The position numbers and the translations under genes were made by a program. From contig CAYXBA010000002.1 in the NCBI GenBank assembly GCA_964463135.1, positions 186,001 through 250,000 on the forward strand: a stretch of 64,000 nt of DNA, given 5' to 3'. Below, in pieces: positions 1 through 7,659 of this stretch. The DNA comes from UBA6898 sp964463135. Its GTDB lineage: Bacteria > Nitrospirota > Thermodesulfovibrionia > Thermodesulfovibrionales > UBA6898. Positions within the stretch are counted from its first letter, which is position 1, and each line of letters opens with the position of its first letter. The notes below the pieces were generated by a model. That model made no database searches and was not told the origin of the DNA. It worked only from the letters and a program-made list of their open reading frames with translations.

Positions 1-465
1 TCAAGGCCGAAGTTTGCCTACGGCAGGATCATCCATGAAAACTGCGAGCGCCGTCCTCATTTCGATGCAGGAAGATTCGCCCTGCAGTTCGGTGATGAGG
101 GCCACAGAAAGGGCTATTGCCTGTATAAGCTTGGATGCAAAGGGCCGGAGACTTTTGCTAACTGCCCTGTCCAGCTCTTCAACGATGTCGGGTCAGGGGC
201 ATGGCCGGTCGGTACCGGACATCCCTGTTTCGGCTGCACAGAGAAGGGAGTAGGATTCACCATTCCTCTTCATTCTCCTGCGCGGCCGAAGTACATTACG
301 CCTCCTTCACTGTTTACGGAAGTCTTCCCCGTCAAGGAGGGAGTTGCGCCCGGGACCAAGGCGCTTGCTGCCGGCGTTGCGGGCGTAGCGATCGGTGCTG
401 CAGGTGCGGCAGTGCTGTCAGGTCTTGGCAAGAAGGACGACGACAACAAAGACAAGGGGGAATAG
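1..465 (+). CDS. hybO: [NiFe] hydrogenase small subunit, C-terminal part (5' end outside window)
   Basis: Frame 1 is open from the first base to a TAG at 463-465. The residues are the iron-sulfur C-terminal domain of a group 1 uptake hydrogenase small subunit, which passes electrons from the Ni-Fe site through FeS clusters. Distal-cluster ligands are visible as RIIHENC, then KGYC and LGC. The medial-cluster motif GAWPVGTGHPCFGC keeps the proline that goes with a [3Fe-4S] medial cluster. In classical [NiFeSe] enzymes this position is usually Cys, giving [4Fe-4S]. The tail is an Ala/Gly-rich hydrophobic helix followed by a charged end (GKKDDDNKDKGE), a membrane anchor as in HybO. The next gene starts 4 bp later, so it is the head of a hybOABCD-hypC operon. 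Only the N-terminal domain is missing. Confidence 0.93.
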   Translation, partial: SRPKFAYGRIIHENCERRPHFDAGRFALQFGDEGHRKGYCLYKLGCKGPETFANCPVQLFNDVGSGAWPVGTGHPCFGCTEKGVGFTIPLHSPARPKYITPPSLFTEVFPVKEGVAPGTKALAAGVAGVAIGAAGAAVLSGLGKKDDDNKDKGE

Positions 466-468
466 GCC

Positions 469-1473
469 ATGAGCATGAACAGGCGAGATTTTCTCAAGAC
501 AGCGGCTGCCGGCGGCGGCATGCTGCTTGCCTCACAGGCATTGCCGGCCGATGCTTCCATGTCCAGGGAGCTTCCTCCCGAAGCGGTCGGCATCCTCTAT
601 GACGCAACGCTCTGCATCGGATGCAAATCCTGTATGGTCAACTGTAAGACATACAACAGCATGCCGAAGGGAGCACTCTCTTCCGGAACTGAGGGGGTAG
701 AGCCTCCTTACGAATATTCCTCTCCTGAAAAGATCTGGGACGACCCTCATGACCTTTCAGCAAAAACGCTAAATATTATTAAGGTTGCCAAAAACGGGAC
801 CGGTGCAACGAAAGATGCTCCTGAGAACGGGTACTCTTTTGTAAAACAGCACTGCATGCACTGCATTTCGCCGGCTTGTGTTTCCGCCTGCCCGGTGGCC
901 GCTCTTAAGAAAGATCCGAAGAATGGGGTTGTCTATTATGAAGAGAACAGATGCATAGGCTGCCGGTACTGCCAGCTTGCCTGTCCCTTCAGGATACCGA
1001 AATACGAATTCTCCAAGAGGTCTCCGCAGGTCAGGAAATGCCAGCTCTGCAATCACCGTTATGCGGAAGGAAAATATTCTGCCTGCTGCGAGTTCTGCCC
1101 CACAGGCGCTTCTATTTTTGGCAAGGTGGTCGATCTGCGCACAGAGGCTCAGAAGAGGCTGACCCTGAAGACCGGTGACCAATATGATTTTCCGGTACAG
1201 ACCGTGGGCTCGAAGGAAAAGAGCAGGCGCACGGTCTCCAAATACATCAGCCATGTATACGGCCTTAAAGAGGCAGGGGGCACGCAGTACCTTCTGCTTG
1301 CCGGACTGCCCTTTGAGATGCTCGGCTTTGACAAGAATATTAAAGAGGAGGCCCTGCCTGAGCTCACCTGGGCTTATATCTCCAAGATTCCTGCTGTCAT
1401 AGCGACCGTGCTGATCGGCGGTGCAGCTACGTGGGCGATCACAAAGGGCAGAAACAAGGATAAGGGGGAATAA
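469..1473 (+). CDS. hybA: HybA-like periplasmic ferredoxin subunit of the hydrogenase
   Basis: 334 aa. It starts with a twin-arginine signal (MNRRDFLKTAAAGGG), so it should be exported folded by Tat. Four cysteine clusters follow: CIGCKSCMVNC, CMHCISPACVSACP, CIGCRYCQLACPF and CQLC with a later CCEFCP, typical of 16-Cys ferredoxin-like electron-transfer subunits with four [4Fe-4S] clusters. A hydrophobic helix near residues 300-325 anchors the C-terminus in the membrane. The role known for HybA is to link the HybO/HybC dimer to the membrane quinone subunit HybB. It begins 4 bp after the small subunit and ends 4 bp before hybB. Confidence 0.94.
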   Translation: MSMNRRDFLKTAAAGGGMLLASQALPADASMSRELPPEAVGILYDATLCIGCKSCMVNCKTYNSMPKGALSSGTEGVEPPYEYSSPEKIWDDPHDLSAKTLNIIKVAKNGTGATKDAPENGYSFVKQHCMHCISPACVSACPVAALKKDPKNGVVYYEENRCIGCRYCQLACPFRIPKYEFSKRSPQVRKCQLCNHRYAEGKYSACCEFCPTGASIFGKVVDLRTEAQKRLTLKTGDQYDFPVQTVGSKEKSRRTVSKYISHVYGLKEAGGTQYLLLAGLPFEMLGFDKNIKEEALPELTWAYISKIPAVIATVLIGGAATWAITKGRNKDKGE

Positions 1474-1477
1474 CTCG

Positions 1478-2608
1478 ATGAACCATAAAGACATTAAGAT
1501 GATGACTCCCATGACCCTGGGACTGCTTGTTGTCATGGCAGCAGGCGGTGTCGTGGCGATCTACCGGATGCTGTTCGGGCTCGGCGCTGCAACAAACCTT
1601 AATGACATCTGGCCCTGGGGGTTCTGGATCGGCATTGACGTATTGGGCGGTGTTGCCATGGCTGCCGGCGGTTTCATCATTGCCGGAGCTGTGTACATCC
1701 TGAACTGGAAAAAGTACAAGCCCATAGTAAGAGCTGCTATCCTGAACGCTTTTTTCGGGTATCTTCTTGCTGCGACAGCGCTTTTCTTTGACATCGGGCA
1801 GTCGTTCCGGATCTGGCACCCCATTTTCATGTGGCAGATCAATTCGATCATGTTCATCGTTGCGATTCATGTTGTGCTCTATTTGACAACGCTTGCTACC
1901 GAGTCAAGTCCGATGATCTTCGAGAGATTTAATATGAGCGGGGCATATCGTTTTGTGAATAAGATCATGGTGCCGATCGTCCTGTTCGGTGTGCTCCTTT
2001 CAACACTCCACCAATCCTCGCTCGGCGCGGTCTATCTGATCGTGCCTTCAAAGCTCTCACCGCTCTGGTACAGCACCAAACTTCCTTATATGTTCCTTGT
2101 TTCTGCCGTTCTCATGGGCCTCTCCATGGTGAGCTTCGAAACGATCCTGAGCGCGAGGATATTCAAACATAAACCTCCTATGGATATCCTGACCGGCATG
2201 GCACGCGGATCTCTGATCGTTGCAGCCCTCTATTTTGTCCTGAAGGTCTGGGACCTGATGTCCGGCGCAGGGCTTGGAGCTGCGTTTACCGGAAGTTTTA
2301 CCGCTAATATGTATCTTCTGGAAATGGTTATCGGTGTGGTGTTGCCCCTTATCCTGCTCTCAGTCAATGACTATAGGACCAGACTGAACAGCATCTTTGC
2401 GATCAATATTCTGGTGATCATAGGCGTTCTGCTCAACCGCCTGAATGTCGGCATATTCGGTCTGGCGGATTATGCAGGCAAGTTCGGTGTGGATTACTTC
2501 CCGTCACTGATGGAGATCATCCTCACTGCAGCAATGATCGCCTTCGCCTTTGTCGGCTTTAAGTTTTCAGTCAAGTATCTGAACCTTTTTCCGGAAACCG
2601 AGCACTGA
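1478..2608 (+). CDS. hybB: HybB-like (NrfD/PsrC family) quinone-reactive membrane subunit
   Basis: 376 aa from the ATG at 1478 (MNHKDIKMMTPMT), preceded by GGGGGA and placed just after the hybA stop. A longer reading from 1421 would run back into hybA and is unlikely. The protein is almost entirely hydrophobic, with about ten predicted transmembrane helices. It has the NrfD/PsrC-family look, including a GxWPWGFWIGIDV-like start of the first helices. By family it takes electrons from HybA and reduces menaquinone, or runs the reverse reaction. A 58-bp gap with a clear AGGAGG precedes the large-subunit gene. Confidence 0.92.
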   Translation: MNHKDIKMMTPMTLGLLVVMAAGGVVAIYRMLFGLGAATNLNDIWPWGFWIGIDVLGGVAMAAGGFIIAGAVYILNWKKYKPIVRAAILNAFFGYLLAATALFFDIGQSFRIWHPIFMWQINSIMFIVAIHVVLYLTTLATESSPMIFERFNMSGAYRFVNKIMVPIVLFGVLLSTLHQSSLGAVYLIVPSKLSPLWYSTKLPYMFLVSAVLMGLSMVSFETILSARIFKHKPPMDILTGMARGSLIVAALYFVLKVWDLMSGAGLGAAFTGSFTANMYLLEMVIGVVLPLILLSVNDYRTRLNSIFAINILVIIGVLLNRLNVGIFGLADYAGKFGVDYFPSLMEIILTAAMIAFAFVGFKFSVKYLNLFPETEH

Positions 2609-2666
2609 AAGAGATCCATGAATAAAGAAAATTCCATAAAATACTATCTGTCAGGAGGAGGACTCT

Positions 2667-4367
2667 ATGTCTAAGAGAATTACGATCGACCCTATCACCA
2701 GGATTGAAGGTCACCTGAGAATAGACTGTGAGATCGACAACGGCAAGGTCACGAATGCCTGGTCATCAGGTCAGATGTGGAGGGGTATTGAGACGATCCT
2801 GAAGGGTCGCGATCCGCGTGAGGCCTGGATATTCACACAGCGATTCTGCGGCGTTTGAACGACCGTTCACGCACTGGCTTCAGTGCGTTCGGTAGAAAAT
2901 GCGCTCCAGATGGAAGTGCCTCTTAACGCACAGTTCATCAGAAATCTCATGATGGGGGCCCACGCGACCCATGACCATATTGTACATTTTTATCACCTTG
3001 CAGCGCTTGACTGGGTCGATATCGTATCGGCACTGAAGGCGGATGCACGGGCCGTTTCAAACCTCGGGCAGAAACTTTCCTCCTGGACCGGCAACAGCTA
3101 TAATGCCGTGAAGGCTTCGCAGGACAAGCTCAAGACCTTTGTCGGTTCAGGCCAGCTCGGCATTTATGGCAGCGGTTACTGGGGCCATCCTGCAATGAAG
3201 CTCGCACCGGAAGTGAACATGCTCGCTGCTCATCACTACCTGCAGGCCCTTGAGTATCAGAGGGAGATCAATAAGGTCGTTGCGATCCTCGGGTCAAAGA
3301 CCCCGCATATCCAGAACGTGGCGGTCGGCGGCGTTTCCAATCCGATTAACCTGGACAGCCAGTCGACCCTGAATATGGAACGGCTTTACTTTATCAAAAC
3401 GCTCATTGACAAGGTGGGCGATTTTGTTGAGAACGTGCTCCTTGTCGATACGGCTGCGGTCGCTGCGTTTTATGCGGACTGGACCGGACATGGAAAGGGC
3501 GTTACCAACTATCTCTCTGCGCCTGACATGCCGATGGACACGAAGGGCACAAAGTTCGCCCTTCCTGGCGGGTATATCCCGGACGGCGACATTTCAAAGT
3601 TCAAGGCCATTACCAGTTACAACGATGAGTTCTTTAAGACCAACGTAAAGGAAAGCATCAAACACTCCTGGTATGATGGCGACTGGGACAGACACCCCTG
3701 GGACGGCGAAACGGTGCCGAAATATACTGACTTCCAGGACAAGGGTAAATACTCATGGGTCAAATCGCCGACCTTCATGGGGAAGCCTGCCCAGGTCGGA
3801 CCGCTTGCAAATGTCCTCTGCATGTTTGCTGCAGGACATGAACCCACAAAGAAATACGCAACAAAGATGCTCGATACGATCAGCGCTCTTGCCGGGACAA
3901 AGGTCGGCGTTGGAGCGCTGCATTCGACGATCGGCCGGATCGGCGCCCGCTCGATCCGCTGCGCTGTGCTTTACGATACGCTCAAGGACCAGTGGAACGC
4001 CCTTGTTGAAAATATCGCAAAAGGTGACACAACAACCTTTAATGTGCCTACATTCCCGTCAGGCATCCAGAAGGGCTTCGGGTACCACGAAGCGCCGAGA
4101 GGCATCCTCTCTCATTGGATAGTGATAGAGAATGGCAAGATCAAGAATTATCAGGCAGTCGTCCCGTCGACCTGGAATGCGGGCCCGAGAAATAGCCAGG
4201 ATGCGCTAGGTCCTTATGAGTCTGCATTGCTCGGCACGCCTGTCTCAGACCCGGAAAAGCCTCTTGAGGTTCTGAGAACGATCCATTCCTTTGACCCATG
4301 CCTTGCCTGTGCAATACATGTGCTGGACAAGAACAAAAATCAGATCGTCAAAGTGAAGGCGGTTTAA
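2667..4367 (+). CDS. hybC: [NiFe] hydrogenase large subunit with in-frame TGA (putative selenocysteine) at the N-terminal Ni-ligand motif
   Basis: One frame runs from ATG 2667 (after AGGAGG) to TAA 4365-4367, 566 codons, interrupted only by TGA at 2856-2858 (codon 64). The residues around it read RFCGV-TGA-TTVHALASVR, exactly the L1 motif RxCGxC...H of group 1 hydrogenases, so TGA replaces the second cysteine (the bridging Ni-Fe ligand). The C-terminal L2 motif is normal, DPCLACAIH (Cys545, Cys548). It is followed by a 15-residue tail expected to be removed after His551 by the HybD protease encoded next. No frameshift or other stop occurs and all neighbours are intact, which argues against decay. 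A SECIS-like hairpin lies at 2862-2893. Conventional callers would split the gene at the TGA and restart at GTG 2883. Function: periplasmic H2 oxidation or evolution. Selenocysteine is inference; a TGC/TGT-to-TGA sequencing error is the main alternative. Confidence 0.9.
2862..2893 (+). promoter_or_regulatory. Candidate bacterial SECIS element downstream of the hybC TGA
   Basis: Perfect 7-bp stem CGCACTG (2870-2876) / CAGTGCG (2881-2887) closed by the tetraloop GCTT. A lower ACCG/CGGT stem (2862-2865 / 2890-2893) is separated from it by a small internal loop. The apical loop begins 18 nt after the TGA and opens with G. This fits the general bacterial SECIS rules (loop about 16-37 nt from UGA, G in the first two loop positions). 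Caution: the stretch also encodes the conserved HALASVR, so part of the complementarity could be codon-driven. Confidence 0.6.
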
Positions 4368-4921
4368 TGGAAAACCCTTTTCCGCCATCAGGAGCGCAGC
4401 CGAAGATCCTTGTCATGGGCGTGGGCAGTATCCTGATGATGGACGAAGGCATAGGCATCAGGGCGGTTGAAGAATTGGAGAAGAGGTATCGGTTCCCGGA
4501 GAACGTCGAGCTGCTGGACGGCGGCACTTCGGGGATCGAACTCCTCTCGTATATTTGCGATAAGGATTACCTGATCATCATCGATGCGATAAAGAGCGGC
4601 AATCCTCCCGGCACGGTGCTCAGGGTTGAGGGTGAGGATGTGCCTGCCCAATTCCTGACACGGATATCTCCCCATCAGCTCGGCATCTCCGATCTCCTGG
4701 CAGCTGCAACGCTCACGGACGAGATCCCGAAGAAGCTGGTGCTTTTCGGGATCGAGCCGAAAGAGATCGTCATGGCCATCGGCCTTTCTGATGAGGTGAG
4801 GGCAAGCATGGACCACCTCGTTGAAGTGGTAGTTGATGAGTTGAAGCGGTTAGGGTGCGCGGTTGTAACCCTTCAACCGCACGAGATCTGCCAGACAGAG
4901 AGCGTCTGGGGAAAGATGTAA
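4367..4921 (+). CDS. hybD: Hydrogenase maturation endopeptidase (HybD/HyaD family)
   Basis: 184 aa from the ATG at 4367, which overlaps the hybC stop (TAATG). Family role: after Ni insertion it cleaves the C-terminal tail of the large subunit. The three Ni-binding residues of the family are visible: Glu27 in MMDEGIG, Asp73 in IIDAIKSG and His103 in SPHQLG. The overlap with hybC indicates translational coupling, and its substrate tail is the 15 residues after His551 of HybC. The last 30 or so residues (TLQPHEICQTESVWGKM) are a variable extension. An upstream start at 4298 would run inside hybC and is rejected. Confidence 0.93.
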   Translation: MENPFPPSGAQPKILVMGVGSILMMDEGIGIRAVEELEKRYRFPENVELLDGGTSGIELLSYICDKDYLIIIDAIKSGNPPGTVLRVEGEDVPAQFLTRISPHQLGISDLLAAATLTDEIPKKLVLFGIEPKEIVMAIGLSDEVRASMDHLVEVVVDELKRLGCAVVTLQPHEICQTESVWGKM

Positions 4922-4934
4922 GGTATACTAATTC

Positions 4935-5207
4935 ATGTGTCTTGCCATCCCATCAAAGATCATAGAGAAAGACCAGTTCAGGGCCGTTGTGGATGTGTAC
5001 GGCGCCCGCCGGGAGATCAACCTTATGCTGATGGCCGAAGAGGTCGGGGTAGGCGACTATGTGCTGGTGCATGCAGGCTTCGCACTCCAGAAGGTCGATG
5101 AGGTCGCGGCACAGGAGTCTCTGAAGGTCATTGCTGCTATCATCGAGGATGTTTCGAAAGAGATGGAATCCGAGGTCACCAGCGCAGCCCCTCCGCTCTG
5201 CAGTTAA
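4935..5207 (+). CDS. hypC: Hydrogenase assembly chaperone HypC/HybG
   Basis: 90 aa. It starts MCLAIPSKI, the invariant MCxxxP start whose Cys2 (after Met removal) binds the Fe(CN)2CO precursor in HypC proteins. The VGDYVLVHAGFALQKVDEVAA block is also typical. Its job is to carry the iron centre with HypD and dock on the immature large subunit. It lies 13 bp after hybD, in the HybG position of the E. coli hyb operon. The other hyp genes (hypA, B, D, E, F) are not in the window. Confidence 0.95.
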   Translation: MCLAIPSKIIEKDQFRAVVDVYGARREINLMLMAEEVGVGDYVLVHAGFALQKVDEVAAQESLKVIAAIIEDVSKEMESEVTSAAPPLCS

Positions 5208-5226
5208 AATATCCGCCAGGGAACTG

Positions 5227-6009
5227 TCAGGGATACGTGAGCATTACCCTCTGAATAGTATTGGCCTTTCCTGAATCCTTATCAATATCGATCACCACTG
5301 CTGAAAGAATTGCCTGTCCCTGCGCAGTCTCGAAGCGGTCCGGCATGCCGGTCAAAAATCTCCTGATGATCTGATCCACATCAATGCCGATCACCGAATA
5401 AGAAGGTCCGGTCATGCCGACATCCGTAATATAGGCAGTGCCGTTTACGAGGACCTTTTCGTCTGCTGTCTGCACATGCGTATGGGTGCCTACGACCGCA
5501 CTCACCTTGCCGTCAACAAAATAACCGAAGGCGACCTTTTCCGAGGTCGCTTCTGCATGAAGATCGACAATGATGATTTTTGTGTCTTTCTGCAGCCTCT
5601 CGATCTCTTTCTCGGCAGTTCGAAACGGACAGTCAACCGGCGTCATGAAGATCCTGCCTGCGAGGTTCAGAACGCCAACCTTGGTGCCGTCAGGGAGGGT
5701 ATAGAGGATGCTGCCGTAACCCGGGACACCGGGCGCAAAATTGGAAGGTCGTATGACCCGGTCTTCCTTGGAGATATACCCGACAAAATCCTTCTTGTCC
5801 CAGACATGATTGCCGGTCGTTATGACATGCACACCCATTCTGAAGAGTTCCTTTACAAGACTCTCGGTGAGGCCGAAGCCTGCTGCCACATTCTCGCCAT
5901 TGGCGATCACGAGGTCGATGCCGTGTTTGTCAACGAGGCCGGGGAGGCAGGCGCCCACTGCCTGTCTCCCGACCTTGCCGACAATATCGCCGATAAATAA
6001 TACCTTCAT
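5227..6009 (-). CDS. ymdB: YmdB-family metallophosphoesterase (TIGR00282 type)
   Basis: 260 aa. Dinuclear-metal phosphoesterase motifs are in order: GDIVGKVGR at the start, ANGENVAAGFG near 40, GNHVWD near 70, DLHAEATSEK near 150 and GTHTHVQTAD near 175. Members such as B. subtilis YmdB hydrolyse 2',3'-cyclic nucleotides and sit beside ribonuclease Y. The same pairing is seen here, with rny upstream on the same strand 87 bp away. The ATG at 6009 follows the repeat-filled spacer. It converges with hypC, with 19 bp between the ends. Confidence 0.9.
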   Translation of the reverse strand: MKVLFIGDIVGKVGRQAVGACLPGLVDKHGIDLVIANGENVAAGFGLTESLVKELFRMGVHVITTGNHVWDKKDFVGYISKEDRVIRPSNFAPGVPGYGSILYTLPDGTKVGVLNLAGRIFMTPVDCPFRTAEKEIERLQKDTKIIIVDLHAEATSEKVAFGYFVDGKVSAVVGTHTHVQTADEKVLVNGTAYITDVGMTGPSYSVIGIDVDQIIRRFLTGMPDRFETAQGQAILSAVVIDIDKDSGKANTIQRVMLTYP

Positions 6010-6012
6010 AGT

Positions 6013-6090
6013 CAGTGATGCGTAACGCGTGATGCGTGATCGGTTTCAAACCTTGCAATTTCGTGACGCATAACGCATAACGCGTTACGG
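6013..6090. repeat. Inverted pair of 7-bp-period ACGCNNN repeats
   Basis: Plus-strand copy at 6066-6090: ACGC-ata-ACGC-ata-ACGC-gtt-ACGG, 25 bp with an exact 7-bp period. An inverted copy with the same period lies at about 6013-6037 (ACGCatc ACGCgtt ACGCatc on the minus strand). A third member, ending in the same ttACGG, is at 16103-16127 at the start of gspK. The inverted pair can fold into a long hairpin in the ymdB-rny spacer. It looks like a dispersed extragenic repeat family. Confidence 0.7.
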
Positions 6091-6096
6091 CAGTTG

Positions 6097-7659
6097 CTAT
6101 TTTGCATATTCGACATGCCTCGATTCCCTGATGACCGTAACCTTGATCTGACCGGGATAAGACATCTCGGCCTCGATCTTCTTGGAAAGGTCACGGGCAA
6201 TGAGGGCGGACAGTTCATCGTTCACCTCTTCAGGCTTGACGATGATCCTTATCTCCCTGCCTGCCTGGATCGCGTAGCACTTTTCCACGCCCTTGAACGA
6301 GAGGGCCAGCTTTTCGAGGTCCTCAAGGCGCTTCAGATAATGCTCGATGCTTTCACGCCGCACGCCCGGTCTTGCTGCCGAGAGTGCATCTGCAGCAGCG
6401 ACCAGCGCAGCCTCGACCGTCAGGGGATCGACATCACCGTGATGGGCGAATATGGCATTGACGACCTTGAAATTCTCGCCGAACTTTTTCGCCAGGTTCG
6501 AGCCTATCTCCTGATGAGAGCCTTCGGTATCATGGTCGATCGCCTTGCCCAGGTCATGCAGAAGACCTGCACGCTTGGCGAGTTTCTGGTCCGCACCGAT
6601 CTCTGCGGCCATCATGCCTGCGAGATAAGCCACCTCCCGTGAGTGCTGGAGGATGTTCTGACCGTAAGAGGTCCGGTATTTGAGACGCCCAAGGGTCTTG
6701 ACAAGCTCCGGATGAATACCGGAAAGCCCGAGATCAAAGACTGCCTTTTCTCCTTCTTCCCTGATGTTCGTATCAACTTCTTTTTTGACTTTTTCGACAA
6801 CTTCCTCGATCCGTGTCGGATGGATTCTGCCGTCTGTGATCAGCCTCTCCAGTGAGAGTTTTGCTATTTCGCGCCTGACCGGATCAAAACCGGAAAGCGT
6901 CACCATCTCCGGTGTGTCGTCAACAATAAGGTCAACGCCGGTAGCCGCTTCGAGGGCCCTGATGTTCCTTCCTTCACGGCCGATGATCCTTCCCTTCATC
7001 TCATCGCTCGGCAGGCTTACGGCACTGACAGTTGCATCGGCAACATAGTCGCTGGCATAGCGCTGCACAGCGAAGCCGATGACTTCTTTTGCCTTTTTCT
7101 CGGCAGTTTCCTTTGCTTCATCCTCGATCTTCTTGATCAGTTTTCCGACCTCCAGACGGGATTCTTCCTCGGTCCGTCTGAGTATCTCCTGCCGCGCCTC
7201 ATCGGTAGTAATGCCGGAGAGCTTTTCGAGCACCTCTGTCTGCTCCTTGAGGATCTGCGCATACTTGTTCTCTTTTTCCTGAACTGAACGTTCTTTTGCC
7301 GTGTAATCGCGCTCCCGTTTATTCAATTCCTGTTCGCGCTTCTCGTTCTGCTCGGTCTTCCGGTCAAGGGTCTCCTCTTTCTGTCTGAGGCGCTTCTCAA
7401 GCTGGTTGACCTCATTGCGGCGTTCTCTCAGTTCCTTTTCTGCATCATTCTTTGCCTGATAGACAATATCCTTTGCCTCCAGGGTCGCTTCTTTCTTAAT
7501 ATGCTCGGCTTCTTTTTGCGCAATTTCGATGACCTTGTCCTTGTCCACATCGAGAGTGGCCTTCTGGCTTTTCAAAGCACTTTTATATACAAGGCTCATC
7601 ACAAGTCCAACAGTAATGCCAATGGCAATGGCAATACCAACATACATCATGCTATCCAT
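6097..7659 (-). CDS. rny: Ribonuclease Y
   Basis: 520 aa, the usual RNase Y length. Order: N-terminal transmembrane helix (residues 4-25), a long charged coiled coil (about 30-190), a KH domain with MKGRIIGREGRNIRALE near 215, and an HD domain with GLLHDLGKAIDHDTEGSH near 365. It is a membrane-bound endoribonuclease that starts mRNA decay. The start MDSMMYVGIAIAIG is preceded on the minus strand by AGGAGGGAG. It overlaps the end of rarA by 8 bp, so rarA-rny-ymdB probably form one transcription unit. Confidence 0.97.
   Translation of the reverse strand: MDSMMYVGIAIAIGITVGLVMSLVYKSALKSQKATLDVDKDKVIEIAQKEAEHIKKEATLEAKDIVYQAKNDAEKELRERRNEVNQLEKRLRQKEETLDRKTEQNEKREQELNKRERDYTAKERSVQEKENKYAQILKEQTEVLEKLSGITTDEARQEILRRTEEESRLEVGKLIKKIEDEAKETAEKKAKEVIGFAVQRYASDYVADATVSAVSLPSDEMKGRIIGREGRNIRALEAATGVDLIVDDTPEMVTLSGFDPVRREIAKLSLERLITDGRIHPTRIEEVVEKVKKEVDTNIREEGEKAVFDLGLSGIHPELVKTLGRLKYRTSYGQNILQHSREVAYLAGMMAAEIGADQKLAKRAGLLHDLGKAIDHDTEGSHQEIGSNLAKKFGENFKVVNAIFAHHGDVDPLTVEAALVAAADALSAARPGVRRESIEHYLKRLEDLEKLALSFKGVEKCYAIQAGREIRIIVKPEEVNDELSALIARDLSKKIEAEMSYPGQIKVTVIRESRHVEYAK

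Noticed and set aside
2856..2858. General UGA reassignment (genetic code 4 or 25)
   Set aside because: TGA is used as a normal stop by gspE, alr, fabF, mlaE, thrS and others in the window.
2883..4367. Separate hydrogenase gene starting at GTG 2883
   Set aside because: It is in frame with 2667-2858 and lacks the N-terminal Ni motif; the TGA-interrupted single gene explains both halves.
6012..6218. 68-residue minus-strand ORF with ASRVTHH tail
   Set aside because: Shadow of rny plus the heptad repeat; no independent support.
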